In this document: positions 40,635 through 50,234 of the stretch, one piece after another | How the letters are laid out: each line of letters begins with the position of its first letter | How positions within the stretch are numbered: the first letter of the stretch is position 1 | Source: Pseudomonas reactans | Lineage (GTDB): Bacteria; Pseudomonadota; Gammaproteobacteria; Pseudomonadales; Pseudomonadaceae | DNA: 64,000 bases | Assembly: GCF_013385825.1 (NCBI RefSeq) | Contig: NZ_JACAPG010000024.1 | Coordinates: 67,297 to 131,296 of the forward strand | Reading direction: 5' to 3' | Notes under the pieces: model-generated | What the model saw: the letters and a program-made list of their open reading frames with translations, nothing else | Told to the model about the DNA's origin: nothing | The model's database searches: none | Position numbers and translations under genes: made by a program

Positions 40635-41879
40635 TCAGGCAGTCGCATCCCACGCACGGTCACCGTTCTCGTCTTTAATGCGAGTCGGCAAGCCCATCAC
40701 GTCCAGCGCTTTCAGGAACGGCTCAGCCGGCAGTTCCTCGACGTTGGCCATGTGCTTCACATCCCACTCGCCACGGGCAACCAGCAGCGCAGCGGCCACC
40801 GGTGGCACGCCTGCGGTGTAGGAGATGCCTTGGCTGTCAGTCTCGGCAAAGGCTTCTTCATGGCAGGCCACGTTGTAGATGAACATCTCGTGGGGCTGGC
40901 CATTTTTGGTGCCCTTGACCAGGTCACCGATGCAGGTCTTGCCGGTGTAGCCGGGGGCGAGCGAAGACGGGTCGGGCAGCACGGCCTTGACCAGTTTCAA
41001 CGGCACGACTTCCAGGCCTTCGGCGGTGGTGACCGGCTTTTCGGAGAGCAGGCCGAGGTTTTTCAGCACGGTGAACACGTTGATGTAGTGTTCGCCGAAG
41101 CTCATCCAGAAACGCACGTTGGGCACGTCGAGGTTTTTCGACAGCGAGTGCACTTCATCATGGCCGGTGAGGTAGAGGTTCTGCGAACCGACAACTGGCA
41201 GGTCATCAGTGCGTTTGACTTCGAACATGGTGTTGCTGGTCCACTGGCTGTTCTGCCAGCTCCACACCTGTCCGGTGAACTCGCGGAAGTTGATTTCCGG
41301 GTCGAAGTTGGTGGCGAAGTATTTGCCATGGGAGCCGGCATTGACGTCGAGAATGTCGATCGAATCAATGCGGTCGAAATGCTGTTGCTGCGCCAGCGCG
41401 GCATACGCGTTGACGACACCCGGGTCGAAGCCCACGCCAAGGATGGCGGTGATGTTCTTCTGTTTGCACTCTTCCAGGTGGTTCCATTCGTAGTTGCCGT
41501 ACCACGGCGGGGTCTCGCAGACCTTGCCCGGCTCTTCGTGGATGGCGGTGTCGAGGTAGGCTACGCCCGTATCGATGCAGGCGCGCAGCACCGACATGTT
41601 GAGGAACGCGGAACCCACGTTGATGACGATCTGCGATTCGGTCTCGCGGATCAGGGCCTTGGTCGCTTCCACGTCCAGGGCGTTCAGCGCGAAGGCTTGG
41701 ATGTCGGCGGGAACCTTGAGGCTACCCTTGGCCTTGACGCTGTCGATGATGGCCTGGCATTTGGAGATGTTGCGCGACGCGATAGCAATACGACCGAGTT
41801 CGTCGTTGTGCTGCGCGCACTTGTGGGCCACCACCTTGGCGACACCTCCTGCACCAATGATAAGAACGTTCTTTTTCAA
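40635..41879 (-). CDS. Carboxynorspermidine dehydrogenase-like (saccharopine dehydrogenase family)
   Basis: A 414-aa saccharopine-dehydrogenase-fold enzyme. The Rossmann motif VLIIGAGGVAKVVAHKCAQH opens the protein; HEEPGKVCETPPWYGNYEWN and FDPGVVNAYAALAQQQ are typical of the carboxynorspermidine/carboxyspermidine dehydrogenase branch. It would condense a diamine with aspartate semialdehyde. The likely start is TTG at 41879 (L-K-K-N-V), with AGGAG about 12 nt before it; the upstream frame has no conserved residues. It is 28 nt downstream of nspC, whose product decarboxylates its product, so the pair forms the alternative spermidine pathway. Confidence 0.87.
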   Translation of the reverse strand: MKKNVLIIGAGGVAKVVAHKCAQHNDELGRIAIASRNISKCQAIIDSVKAKGSLKVPADIQAFALNALDVEATKALIRETESQIVINVGSAFLNMSVLRACIDTGVAYLDTAIHEEPGKVCETPPWYGNYEWNHLEECKQKNITAILGVGFDPGVVNAYAALAQQQHFDRIDSIDILDVNAGSHGKYFATNFDPEINFREFTGQVWSWQNSQWTSNTMFEVKRTDDLPVVGSQNLYLTGHDEVHSLSKNLDVPNVRFWMSFGEHYINVFTVLKNLGLLSEKPVTTAEGLEVVPLKLVKAVLPDPSSLAPGYTGKTCIGDLVKGTKNGQPHEMFIYNVACHEEAFAETDSQGISYTAGVPPVAAALLVARGEWDVKHMANVEELPAEPFLKALDVMGLPTRIKDENGDRAWDATA

Positions 41880-41907
41880 TTGCTTTATCTCTCCTTTATC
41901 CGCCAGC

Positions 41908-43005
41908 TTACGAAAGGCTGGACAGGTAGTCGTCGTAACCAAATTCACGAACCACCTCGACAGTACCGTCGAGTTGTTTCACTACGATGGACGGCATTTT
42001 CAGGCCGTTGAACCAGTTTTTCTTGACCATGGTGTAGCCTGCGGTGTCGATGAACGACAGCCGATCGCCGATGGCCAGCGGACGATCAAATTGGTACTCG
42101 CCGAAGATGTCCCCGGCCAGGCAGGATTTGCCGCACACCATGAAGGTGTGTTCGCCGTCGCTTGGCGCCAGCTTGGCGTTGAGGCGGTAGATCAGCAGGT
42201 CCAGCAGGTGGGCTTCGATGGAGCTGTCCACGACGGCGAGATTCTTGCCGTTGTAGAGGGTGTCGAGCACGGTGACTTCCAGGGAGGCGCTGTTGGTGAT
42301 CGCCGCTTCGCCGGGTTCCAGGTACACCTGCACGCCGTACTTTTCGGAGAACGCCTTCAGGCGCGCGCAGAACGCGTCCACGGCATAGTCTTCACCGGTG
42401 AAGTGGATGCCGCCGCCGAGGCTGACCCACTCGACCTTGTGCAGCAGCGCGCCGAAGCGTTCTTCGATGGTGCCGAGCATTTTGTCGAACAGGCTGAAAT
42501 CGCCGTTCTCGCAGTTGTTGTGGAACATGAAGCCGGAGATCTGCTCGATCACGCCTTCGATCTTCACCGGGTCCCATTCGCCCAAACGGCTGAACGGACG
42601 CGCCGGGTCGGCCAGCAGGTAGTCGGAGCTGCTTACCTGCGGGTTGACGCGCAGGCCGCGGGTCTTGCCCTCGGAACGTTCGGCAAAACGCTGCAATTGG
42701 CTGATCGAGTTGAAGATGATCTTGTCGCAGTTATCCAGCATCTCTTCGATTTCATCGTCGGCCCAGGCCACGCTGTAGGCGTGTGCCTCGCCTTCGAACT
42801 TCTGGCGGCCGAGCTTGAGCTCATACAACGACGACGAAGTGGTGCCGTCCATGTATTGCTGCATCAGGTCGAACACCGACCAGGTGGCAAAGCACTTGAG
42901 CGCCAGCAACGCCTTGGCGCCGGACTGCTCGCGCACGTAAGCAATCTTCTGCATGTTGACCAGAAGCTTCTGTTTATCGATGAGGTAGTACGGCGTTTTG
43001 ATCAT
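41908..43005 (-). CDS. nspC: Carboxynorspermidine decarboxylase
   Basis: A 365-aa PLP enzyme of the alanine-racemase-fold decarboxylase group. The N-terminal PLP lysine is in ALLALKCFATWSVFDLMQQY; VSLGGGIHFTGEDYAV binds phosphate; the C-terminal catalytic Cys lies in MVCGKSCLAGDIFGEY. It converts carboxy(nor)spermidine into (nor)spermidine. It is the first gene of the two-gene polyamine operon; the ATG of MIKTPYYLIDKQKLL is chosen as start. Confidence 0.92.
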   Translation of the reverse strand: MIKTPYYLIDKQKLLVNMQKIAYVREQSGAKALLALKCFATWSVFDLMQQYMDGTTSSSLYELKLGRQKFEGEAHAYSVAWADDEIEEMLDNCDKIIFNSISQLQRFAERSEGKTRGLRVNPQVSSSDYLLADPARPFSRLGEWDPVKIEGVIEQISGFMFHNNCENGDFSLFDKMLGTIEERFGALLHKVEWVSLGGGIHFTGEDYAVDAFCARLKAFSEKYGVQVYLEPGEAAITNSASLEVTVLDTLYNGKNLAVVDSSIEAHLLDLLIYRLNAKLAPSDGEHTFMVCGKSCLAGDIFGEYQFDRPLAIGDRLSFIDTAGYTMVKKNWFNGLKMPSIVVKQLDGTVEVVREFGYDDYLSSLS

Positions 43006-43270
43006 TTTTGAGAGCCTGCGGCGGTGCCTGCCAAAAAAGGACACGCATTGTGCCCGCACTTGGATCGAATCGAAAGGTTCGTGGGCGGATTTTGCTGCCC
43101 TGGGTTTTCAATAATGCCTGCGGAGTATGACTATCTATGGGCATACCCCGGCCCATTTTGATTTGTGTGTAGCAAGCCAGGTGCCATCAAACTGTCATCT
43201 CCTTACCGCCGAACTGCCACATTCCCCCGCTACTGTCCTCGCCAATGAGATCGATCTCAAGCGAGTGACA

Positions 43271-44290
43271 ATGACTGACCTGAAAGACGTAGCCCGGCTG
43301 GCGGGCGTATCCCGCGCCACCGCCGCCCGTACCTTTGCTTCCCCCGACCAGGTGCGCCCGACCACCCGTGAGCAGGTGTTCGCCGCCGCCCGAGAGTTGG
43401 GTTTTCGCCCCAATCTGCTGGGTCGCCAGCTGCGTCTGCAAACTACCCAGTTGATAGGCGTGGTGGTGCCCAATCTGCTCAACCCGGTGTTTGCTGAACA
43501 GTTTCAGGCCATGGAGCGCGCCGCTCGGGCGCGCGGCTACAGCCTGTTGCTGGCGACCACCGACTACAGCAGCGAGCGCGAATGCATTGTGGTGGAAGAA
43601 CTGTTGCGCCAGCGCGTCGATGGCCTGGTGCTGACGGTCACCGATGCCGAGAGCAACAGCGTGCTCAGCAGCTTGAACACCGAGCAAACCCCGTTCGTGC
43701 TGGCTTATCACCAACCGAGCAATCCCAACTACAGCGCCGTGTCGGTCGATAACCGCGCAGGTATGGCGCTGGCCACGCGTTACCTGCTGGAGACGGGGCA
43801 TCGGCGCATCAGTATGGTCGCCGGCCCTGCATTGCAATCCGACCGTGCCCGCCTGCGCTACGCCGGTTATTGCGACGCCATGCGCGAATACGGCCTGGAA
43901 CCCCGCGCAGTGATCGAAATGCCGGCCCACACCCAGGCCGAATTCACCGCCATCGAACCTTTTCTGCAAGGCGCCGAAGCGCCCACCGCATTGGTGTGCT
44001 CCAACGATTTCCTGGCGATCAGCCTGATCGCCGAACTGCGCCGCAACGCCTGGAACGTACCCGAACAACTCTCGGTGATGGGCTTCGACGGCATCAGCCT
44101 CGGCACCCAGATTCACCCGACCCTGTGCAGCGTGGTGCAGCCCATCGCGCTGCTCGCCAGCACCGTGATTGACCAGTTGCTGGCGCAGATCGCCGGTAAC
44201 GCCCCGATTTCCCACTGCCTGCCTTGCCACATTCGCCCCGGCGACAGTACCCAACCCCATGAGGAGACCCTAGATGCGCGCACTCAGTAA
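43271..44290 (+). CDS. LacI-family transcriptional regulator
   Basis: A 339-aa regulator: LacI HTH MTDLKDVARLAGVSRATAAR at the N-terminus, hinge region FRPNLLGRQLRLQTTQ, then a PurR/RbsR-type sensor domain (IGVVVPNLLNPVFAEQFQAM). The start is the ATG that begins the HTH; the upstream frame is unlikely coding. It overlaps the following binding-protein gene by 17 bp and heads the same operon, suggesting autoregulation with the transporter. Confidence 0.93.
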   Translation: MTDLKDVARLAGVSRATAARTFASPDQVRPTTREQVFAAARELGFRPNLLGRQLRLQTTQLIGVVVPNLLNPVFAEQFQAMERAARARGYSLLLATTDYSSERECIVVEELLRQRVDGLVLTVTDAESNSVLSSLNTEQTPFVLAYHQPSNPNYSAVSVDNRAGMALATRYLLETGHRRISMVAGPALQSDRARLRYAGYCDAMREYGLEPRAVIEMPAHTQAEFTAIEPFLQGAEAPTALVCSNDFLAISLIAELRRNAWNVPEQLSVMGFDGISLGTQIHPTLCSVVQPIALLASTVIDQLLAQIAGNAPISHCLPCHIRPGDSTQPHEETLDARTQ

Positions 44291-45278
44291 AACCCTCGCC
44301 GCCGTGCTGCTGTGCGGAGCGGCCAGCCTGGCCCAGGCCGCCGACACCGCAATTTGCTACAACTGCCCGCCGGACTGGGCCGACTGGGGTACCCAGCTCA
44401 AGGCCATCGCCGCCAGCACCGGCGTGCAAGTACCGCTGGACAACAAGAACTCCGGCCAGTCCCTGGCGCAGTTGGTGGCGGAAAAGGCCGCGCCGGTGGC
44501 CGACGTCGTGTACTACGGCGTGACCTTCGGCCTGCAGGCGCAAAAAGCCGAGGTGGTCGACACCTACAAGCCCAAGGCCTGGGAGCAGATTCCCGCTGGC
44601 TTGAAAGACCCGGCCGGCCATTGGTTCGCGATCCACTCCGGCACCTTGGGCATCATGGTTAATGTTGATGCGCTGGGTGGTTTGCCGGTGCCGCAAAGCT
44701 GGGCCGACCTGCTCAAGCCGGAATACAAAGGCATGGTCGGTTACCTCGACCCGTCCAGTGCCTTCGTCGGCTACGTGTCGGCCGTGGCGATCAACCGCGC
44801 ACTGGGCGGCGACCTGGACAACTTCGCGCCGGCCATCGACTACTTCCAGAAGTTGGCGAAGAACGCGCCCATCGTGCCCAAGCAAACCGCCTATGCGCGG
44901 GTGCTGTCCGGTGAGTTGCCGATCCTGGTGGACTACGACTTCAACGCCTACCGCGCGCGCTACAAAGACAAAGCCAACGTCGCCTTTGTGATCCCGAAAG
45001 AAGGCAGCATCAGCGTGCCCTACGTGATGAGCCTGGTGGCCAACGCGCCGCACCGCGCCAACGGGGAAAAGGTCCTCGACTTCGTGCTGTCGGACGAAGG
45101 CCAGGCACTCTGGGCCAAGGCCTACCTGCGCCCGGTGCGCCCGATGAAAATGCCGGCTGACGTGGCCGCACAGTTTCTGCCCGACAGCGACTATGCCCGC
45201 GCCGGGGTGGTGGACTACGAAAAAATGGCCGCTGTGCAGGAAGCCTTCGCCGCCCGTTACCTGAACGAGGTCAAGTAA
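44274..45278 (+). CDS. ABC transporter substrate-binding protein, Fe3+/polyamine/phosphonate type
   Basis: A 334-aa periplasmic binding protein (SBP_bac_1/6 type). The signal peptide MRALSKTLAAVLLCGAASLA continues to QAA; mature DTAICYNCPPDWADWGTQLK has two closely spaced Cys. FGLQAQKAEVVDTYKPKAWE and VPKQTAYARVLSGELPILVD are recognisable family segments. The ligand is not identifiable; the phosphodiesterase later in the operon hints at a phosphorylated compound. Confidence 0.9.
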   Translation: MRALSKTLAAVLLCGAASLAQAADTAICYNCPPDWADWGTQLKAIAASTGVQVPLDNKNSGQSLAQLVAEKAAPVADVVYYGVTFGLQAQKAEVVDTYKPKAWEQIPAGLKDPAGHWFAIHSGTLGIMVNVDALGGLPVPQSWADLLKPEYKGMVGYLDPSSAFVGYVSAVAINRALGGDLDNFAPAIDYFQKLAKNAPIVPKQTAYARVLSGELPILVDYDFNAYRARYKDKANVAFVIPKEGSISVPYVMSLVANAPHRANGEKVLDFVLSDEGQALWAKAYLRPVRPMKMPADVAAQFLPDSDYARAGVVDYEKMAAVQEAFAARYLNEVK

Positions 45279-46097
45279 GTGGCAGCATCGGCAAAACATG
45301 CCGCCTGGGCGATGGCCCCGGCCTTTGCGGTGCTGCTCGCCTTTTGGCTGTTGCCGCTGGCGCACTTGATGATGCTCGGCGCCGAGAGCAGCGACAGCAA
45401 TGGCAGTGGTTACTGGCAGGTGCTCAGCAGCGCGCAGTACCTGGGCAGCCTTGGGCAAACGCTGGTCCTGGCCGTGGTGGTGACGCTGGTGGCGCTGGTG
45501 ATCGGTGGCATCAGCGGCGTGTTCCTCGCCCGGCACCAGTTTTTCGGGCGCTCGGCGCTGGTGGCGTTGCTCACGTTTCCTTTGGCGTTTCCCGGTGTGG
45601 TGGTGGGCTTCCTGGTGATTCTGCTGGCGGGCCGCCAAGGCCTGCTGGCCTCACTGGGCCTGCAACTGGCCGGCGAGCGCTGGATCTTTGCCTACTCATT
45701 GGCGGGGCTGTTTGTGGGTTACCTGTACTTCTCGATTCCACGGGTGATCCTCACCGTGATGGCCGCGTGCGAGAGCCTCGACCGCAGCCTGGAGGAGGCC
45801 GCGCATTCCCTGGGGGCCGGACACTGGCGCGTGGTGTGTGACGTGATCGTGCCAGGCCTGGCGCCCGCGTTGGCGTCTTGCGGGGCCATCTGTTTTGCCA
45901 CGTCCATGGGCGCCTTCGGCACGGCCTTTACCTTGGGCACGCGCCTCAATGTCACCCCGGTGGCGATCTACAACGTGTTCACCAACTACGCCAACTTTGC
46001 CGTCGCCGCTGCGCTGTCGGTGGTACTTGGCGCGGTGACCTGGGCGGTGTTGCTGCTGACGCGGCGCCTGGTGAAAAATTCGGGGACTGTGCTGTGA
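45279..46097 (+). CDS. ABC transporter permease 1
   Basis: A 272-aa permease starting with GTG immediately after the binding-protein stop. About six membrane segments; the EAA region is CESLDRSLEEAAHSLGAGHW. It resembles the PotB/PhnU-type subunit. It overlaps the next permease gene by 4 bp. Confidence 0.9.
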   Translation: MAASAKHAAWAMAPAFAVLLAFWLLPLAHLMMLGAESSDSNGSGYWQVLSSAQYLGSLGQTLVLAVVVTLVALVIGGISGVFLARHQFFGRSALVALLTFPLAFPGVVVGFLVILLAGRQGLLASLGLQLAGERWIFAYSLAGLFVGYLYFSIPRVILTVMAACESLDRSLEEAAHSLGAGHWRVVCDVIVPGLAPALASCGAICFATSMGAFGTAFTLGTRLNVTPVAIYNVFTNYANFAVAAALSVVLGAVTWAVLLLTRRLVKNSGTVL

Positions 46098-46888
46098 AGC
46101 GCTCATCGTTGTTTGTGCTGCAACTGCTGTTCACCTTGTTGGTGTGCGCCTTCATGTTGGTGCCGGTGCTGATGTCGTTGCTGGCCGGTTTGACCCGCAA
46201 CTTCTTCGTCGGCCTGTCCAGCGGCTTGACCTTCGATTGGTTGGTCCAGGTGTGGCAGGCCTATTCGCCCACTGTGTGGTTGTCGCTGCAATTGGCGCTG
46301 GCCTGTGCGGTGTGTGTCTGCGTGATCGGCGTGCCGGCGGCCTACGCCCTGGTGCGGATGAACAACCGCTTCAGCCGCGCTTTCGAAGAATTGATGGTGC
46401 TGCCGGTGGCGATGCCGGGGTTGGCCAGTGCGTTGGCGTTGCTGCTCACCTACGGCCAGTTCGGCAGCTTTCGCAGCAGTTGGGTGTTCATCCTGGTCGG
46501 GCATGTGCTGTTCACCTTGCCGTTTTTGGTACGCCCGGTGATGGCGGTGATGCAACGCCAGCAACTGCCAGTGCTGGAAGAGGCGGCGGCCAGCTTGGGC
46601 GCCGGTCCGATCAAGCGTTTTTTCAGTGTGGTGGTGCCCAACTGCCGTGCAGGAATCCTGGCCGGTGTGCTGATGGTGGTGACCTTGTCCCTGGGTGAAT
46701 TCAACCTGACCTGGATGCTCCACACCCCCATGACCAAGACGCTGCCCGTGGGCCTGGCTGACAGCTACGCCTCGGCGCGCCTGGAAATTGCCAGCGCCTA
46801 CACCCTTATCTTTTTGCTGATGATCGTGCCGCTGCTGATTGCGCTGCAGGCCATCAGTGCCCGTTTGTCCCGTGGAGAGCGTCGATGA
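46094..46888 (+). CDS. ABC transporter permease 2
   Basis: A 264-aa permease with a GTG start (GTGAAGCGC) overlapping the previous stop. It has an N-terminal membrane anchor LFVLQLLFTLLVCAFMLVPV, the EAA loop LPVLEEAAASLGAGPIKRFF and about six membrane segments, as in PotC/PhnV. Longer upstream frame is a shadow of permease 1. It overlaps the ATPase gene by 4 bp. Confidence 0.9.
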   Translation: MKRSSLFVLQLLFTLLVCAFMLVPVLMSLLAGLTRNFFVGLSSGLTFDWLVQVWQAYSPTVWLSLQLALACAVCVCVIGVPAAYALVRMNNRFSRAFEELMVLPVAMPGLASALALLLTYGQFGSFRSSWVFILVGHVLFTLPFLVRPVMAVMQRQQLPVLEEAAASLGAGPIKRFFSVVVPNCRAGILAGVLMVVTLSLGEFNLTWMLHTPMTKTLPVGLADSYASARLEIASAYTLIFLLMIVPLLIALQAISARLSRGERR

Positions 46889-47916
46889 CCGCTATCACTA
46901 TCCGCCTGCAAGGCTGTCGCAAGGCGTTCGCCGACGGCACCGTGGCCGTGCATGACTTGAACCTGACCGTCGAAGGCGGCGAAACCCTGGCGATTCTCGG
47001 TCCGTCCGGCTGTGGCAAGACCACCACCTTGCGCCTGATCGCCGGCCTGGAGCGCCCGGATGTGGGCCAGGTGTTGTTCGGTGACCAAGACGTGACGCGC
47101 CTGCCCATCGAGCGCCGCGATGTGGGCATGGTGTTCCAGAACTACGCGCTGTTTCCCAACCTGGATGTGGCGGGGAACATCGTCTACGGCTTGAAGATTC
47201 GCGGGATGTCGGTGACTGAGCGCAACAAGCGCTGCGACGAGTTGCTTGAACTGGTGGGGTTGCAGCAGCACGGCAAGCGCAGCATCCATGAACTCTCCGG
47301 CGGCCAGCGCCAGCGCGTGGCATTGGCCCGCGCCTTGGCGCCGCGTCCGAAAGTGCTGTTGCTGGACGAACCCCTGGCGGCCCTCGACGCGCAATTGCGC
47401 GAACGCCTGCGCAGCGAACTGAATGACCTGCTGCGCGGCCTCGGCATCACCTCGGTGTTTGTCACCCACGACCAGGGCGAAGCCATGGCCCTGGGCGACC
47501 GCATCCTGGTCATGGAGCACGGCCGTGTCGCGCAACTGGCCAGCCCGCGTGACATCTACCAGAAACCCGCCAACGCCTTCGTCGCCGGCTTCGTCGGCAA
47601 CCTCAATGCCTTCACCGTGATCGAGCCTTCGGCCCATGGCTTGAAAGTCTGCGGCGGCGAGTTGCCGTGGCAGGCCACCGAACTGCCCAGCACGGTTTAT
47701 TGCCGTCCCGAACACCTGAAGGTGATGGAGGGAGAAGGGCACTTACACGGCCGTCTGTTGGCGCAGTTTTTCCAGGGCGCACAAAGCCGCCTGCTGGTGG
47801 ATGTGGGCGGCCCTCAACCGCTGCTGGTCGACAGCAGCGACAACCAGCTGTACGCCGTCGGCGCGCCGGTCGCCCTGGCGATTGCGCCGCACATGTTGTT
47901 CACCCTGAATGCTTGA
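46885..47916 (+). CDS. ABC transporter ATP-binding protein, PotA/FbpC type
   Basis: A 343-aa ATPase with Walker A GPSGCGKTT, Q-loop MVFQNYALFPNLDVAGNI, signature LSGGQRQRV, Walker B LLLDEPLAALD and H-loop VTHDQGEA, then a C-terminal TOBE domain from about residue 250. Completes the importer begun at 44.3 kb. Confidence 0.95.
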   Translation: MTAITIRLQGCRKAFADGTVAVHDLNLTVEGGETLAILGPSGCGKTTTLRLIAGLERPDVGQVLFGDQDVTRLPIERRDVGMVFQNYALFPNLDVAGNIVYGLKIRGMSVTERNKRCDELLELVGLQQHGKRSIHELSGGQRQRVALARALAPRPKVLLLDEPLAALDAQLRERLRSELNDLLRGLGITSVFVTHDQGEAMALGDRILVMEHGRVAQLASPRDIYQKPANAFVAGFVGNLNAFTVIEPSAHGLKVCGGELPWQATELPSTVYCRPEHLKVMEGEGHLHGRLLAQFFQGAQSRLLVDVGGPQPLLVDSSDNQLYAVGAPVALAIAPHMLFTLNA

Positions 47917-47922
47917 GAGTCT

Positions 47923-48759
47923 ATGTTGAATCGTCCTTTCCTCGTCGCCCAGATCAGCGACCTGCACCTTAAAGCCGGCCAGCGTCTTACTTACGGCGTT
48001 GTCGATACCCTGGGTGCGCTGCGCCGCGCCGTGGATCACCTGAACGCCAGCCACCCACGCCCGGATATTGTGGTGATCAGCGGTGACCTGGTGGACTTCG
48101 GCCGCGCCGATGAATATGCCGTGCTGCACCCCGAGCTCGCCCGTTTGCACATGCCGTGCTACCTGGTGCCCGGCAACCACGACACGCGCGGGCCGCTGCT
48201 GGAGGCGTTCCGGGATCACGCCTATTTGCCTGTGTCCGCAGAGGCCCCATTGGACTGGGTGGTGGACGAGCATCCGCTGCGCCTGATCGGCCTCGACTCC
48301 ACCATCCCCGGCGGCCACGGCGGCCAGTTGCTCGACAGCCAATTGCAGTGGCTCGACGCGCAATTGTCCCTGCGTCCGGATGCGCCGACCTTGCTGATCC
48401 TGCATCACCCGCCGTTTATCAGCGGCATCGGCCATATGGACCGCGAACCCTTCATCAATGCCGCTGCGCTGGAGCAAGTCGTCGCCCGCCATCCGCAAGT
48501 TGAGCGCCTGCTGTGCGGGCACTTGCACCGGCCGATGCAGCGCCGTTTTGGCGGCAGCCTGAGTTGTGTGTGCCCCGGCACCTCGCACCAGATCGTGTTG
48601 GATCTACAAGAAGCGGCGCCCGCGCATTTCAACCTGGAGCCGGCGGGCTATCTGTTGCATCGCTGGGAGGCGCAACAGGGTTTGATCAGCCACAACGGCG
48701 TATTCGGGGACTACCCGGGGCCGTATCCGTTTTATGACGCTCATGGGTTAATTGACTGA
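47923..48759 (+). CDS. Metallophosphoesterase, CpdA/GpdQ-like phosphodiesterase
   Basis: A 278-aa cytosolic class III phosphodiesterase. All five metal motifs are visible: QISDLHLK, VVISGDLVDFG, VPGNHD, ILHHPPF and LLCGHLHRP. Relatives cleave cyclic nucleotides (CpdA) or glycerophosphodiesters (GpdQ). Its place 6 nt after the ABC ATPase and 7 nt before a porin gene implies it acts on the imported solute, probably a phosphodiester; that is inference. Confidence 0.88.
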   Translation: MLNRPFLVAQISDLHLKAGQRLTYGVVDTLGALRRAVDHLNASHPRPDIVVISGDLVDFGRADEYAVLHPELARLHMPCYLVPGNHDTRGPLLEAFRDHAYLPVSAEAPLDWVVDEHPLRLIGLDSTIPGGHGGQLLDSQLQWLDAQLSLRPDAPTLLILHHPPFISGIGHMDREPFINAAALEQVVARHPQVERLLCGHLHRPMQRRFGGSLSCVCPGTSHQIVLDLQEAAPAHFNLEPAGYLLHRWEAQQGLISHNGVFGDYPGPYPFYDAHGLID

Positions 48760-48766
48760 GGTTGTG

Positions 48767-50086
48767 ATGAAAGCCACTTTGAATGTGTTAAGCGTGTTGA
48801 CCGGCGGCCTGGGCGTTGCCCTGAGTCCTTTGGCGTCGGCTGATTTCTTGAGTGACAGCAAAGCCAACTTGAGTATGCGCAACTTCTACTTCAACAACGA
48901 CAACCGGGACGGCACCGCCGCACCGTCGAAGACCGAAGAGTGGGGCCAGGCGTTTATCCTCAATTATCAATCGGGCTTTACCGACGGCACCGTGGGTTTT
49001 GGTCTCGACGCCATCGGCATGCTCGGCATCACCCTGGACAGCGGAGCTGGCCGCCACGTCGGCAGCTCGATGATTCCCAACGACGACGGCAAGGCTACCG
49101 ACAACTGGGCCCGTGGCGGCGCCACGGCCAAGGCGCGTTTTGCCAAGAGCGAACTGCGCTACGGCTACCTGCGGCCGAACCTGCCGATCCTGGTGAGCAA
49201 CGACGGCCGCCTGCTGCCGCAGTCCTTCGAGGGTGGGCAAATCACCAGCAAGGACATCGACAACCTGACCCTGATCGGCGGCCAACTGCAACACACCACC
49301 GGCCGTGGCTCCAGCGACCGCAGCGGCCTGGCGGCGGCGGGCGGCACCCAGGAAAGCAACAAATTCAACTACGCCGGTGCTGATTACCAGGTGACCAAGG
49401 ACCTGATGGTCCAGTATTACTACGCCAACCTCGAAGACTATTACCAACAGCACTTCGCCGGGCTGATCCATGTATTGCCGCTGGGCGACTACGGCTCGTT
49501 GAAAACCGACCTGCGCTACTTCAAGACCACTTCCGACGGCAAGAACAGCAGCGCCGCTGGCCGTGCTGAAGGTTACAAACTCGGCGGCTATACCAAGAAC
49601 GGCACCGGTGAAATCGACAACAACACCTGGAGCGCGGCGTTCATCTACTCCCTGGGCCCGCACGCGATCACCGCCGGCTACCAGCAAGTCTCGGACGACA
49701 GCAACTTCGCCCAACTCAACCAGGGCGGCCTGGTGAACAAAGGGGAGGGCGGTTCCAGCCTGTACCTCTACACCGACCGTACCGTGCAAACCTTCATCCA
49801 GGCCGGCGAGCGCACTGCGTTTGCGCAATACGCCTATGACTTCGCGTCACTCGGCGTGCCGGGGTTGAAGGCGTCGGTGATGTACCTGAAGGGCGATCAC
49901 ATCCTCACCGCCAGCGGCAACGACGCCAGCGAGTGGGAGCGCGATATCGCGCTGGATTACGTGGTGCAGAGCGGCACGTTCAAGAACGTCGGGTTCGGTT
50001 GGCGCAATGGCGTTTCGCGCAGTGAAGTGGCGCGCGACCAGGATCAGAATCGGGTGTTTGTGAATTACTCGATTCCGTTGATGTAA
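48767..50086 (+). CDS. OprD-family outer-membrane porin of the LacI operon
   Basis: A 439-aa OprD-type porin with signal peptide ending LASA and mature start DFLSDSKANLSMRNFYFNND. Landmarks include YQSGFTDGTVGFGLDAIGML, LPILVSNDGRLLPQSFEGGQ, MVQYYYANLEDYYQQHFAG and a C-terminal strand ending NYSIPLM. The ATG follows GAGG; it lies 7 nt after the phosphodiesterase stop, so it is operonic. It presumably supplies the outer-membrane route for the transporter's ligand. Confidence 0.93.
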   Translation: MKATLNVLSVLTGGLGVALSPLASADFLSDSKANLSMRNFYFNNDNRDGTAAPSKTEEWGQAFILNYQSGFTDGTVGFGLDAIGMLGITLDSGAGRHVGSSMIPNDDGKATDNWARGGATAKARFAKSELRYGYLRPNLPILVSNDGRLLPQSFEGGQITSKDIDNLTLIGGQLQHTTGRGSSDRSGLAAAGGTQESNKFNYAGADYQVTKDLMVQYYYANLEDYYQQHFAGLIHVLPLGDYGSLKTDLRYFKTTSDGKNSSAAGRAEGYKLGGYTKNGTGEIDNNTWSAAFIYSLGPHAITAGYQQVSDDSNFAQLNQGGLVNKGEGGSSLYLYTDRTVQTFIQAGERTAFAQYAYDFASLGVPGLKASVMYLKGDHILTASGNDASEWERDIALDYVVQSGTFKNVGFGWRNGVSRSEVARDQDQNRVFVNYSIPLM

Positions 50087-50109
50087 AGCCCTCGCCGGAG
50101 CGAGCTTCC

Positions 50110-50137
50110 TGTGGCGAGGGAGCTTGCTCCCGCTGGG
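50110..50137. repeat. Solo REP palindrome
   Basis: TGTGGCGAGGGAGCTTGCTC with CCGCTGGG following is a single REP unit in which GGGAGC pairs with GCTCCC. It is directly after the porin gene and may protect the 3' end. Another partial arm, GGAGCGAGCTTCC, lies just before it (50096-50108). Confidence 0.75.
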
Positions 50138-50234
50138 ATGCGCAGCATCCCCATCCAGCCCAACCACAAACGTACAAGAATCCCCCCCAACCCCCTCAGT
50201 AGACTCGCCGCACTCCCTCTACTGCAGGTCTGCC

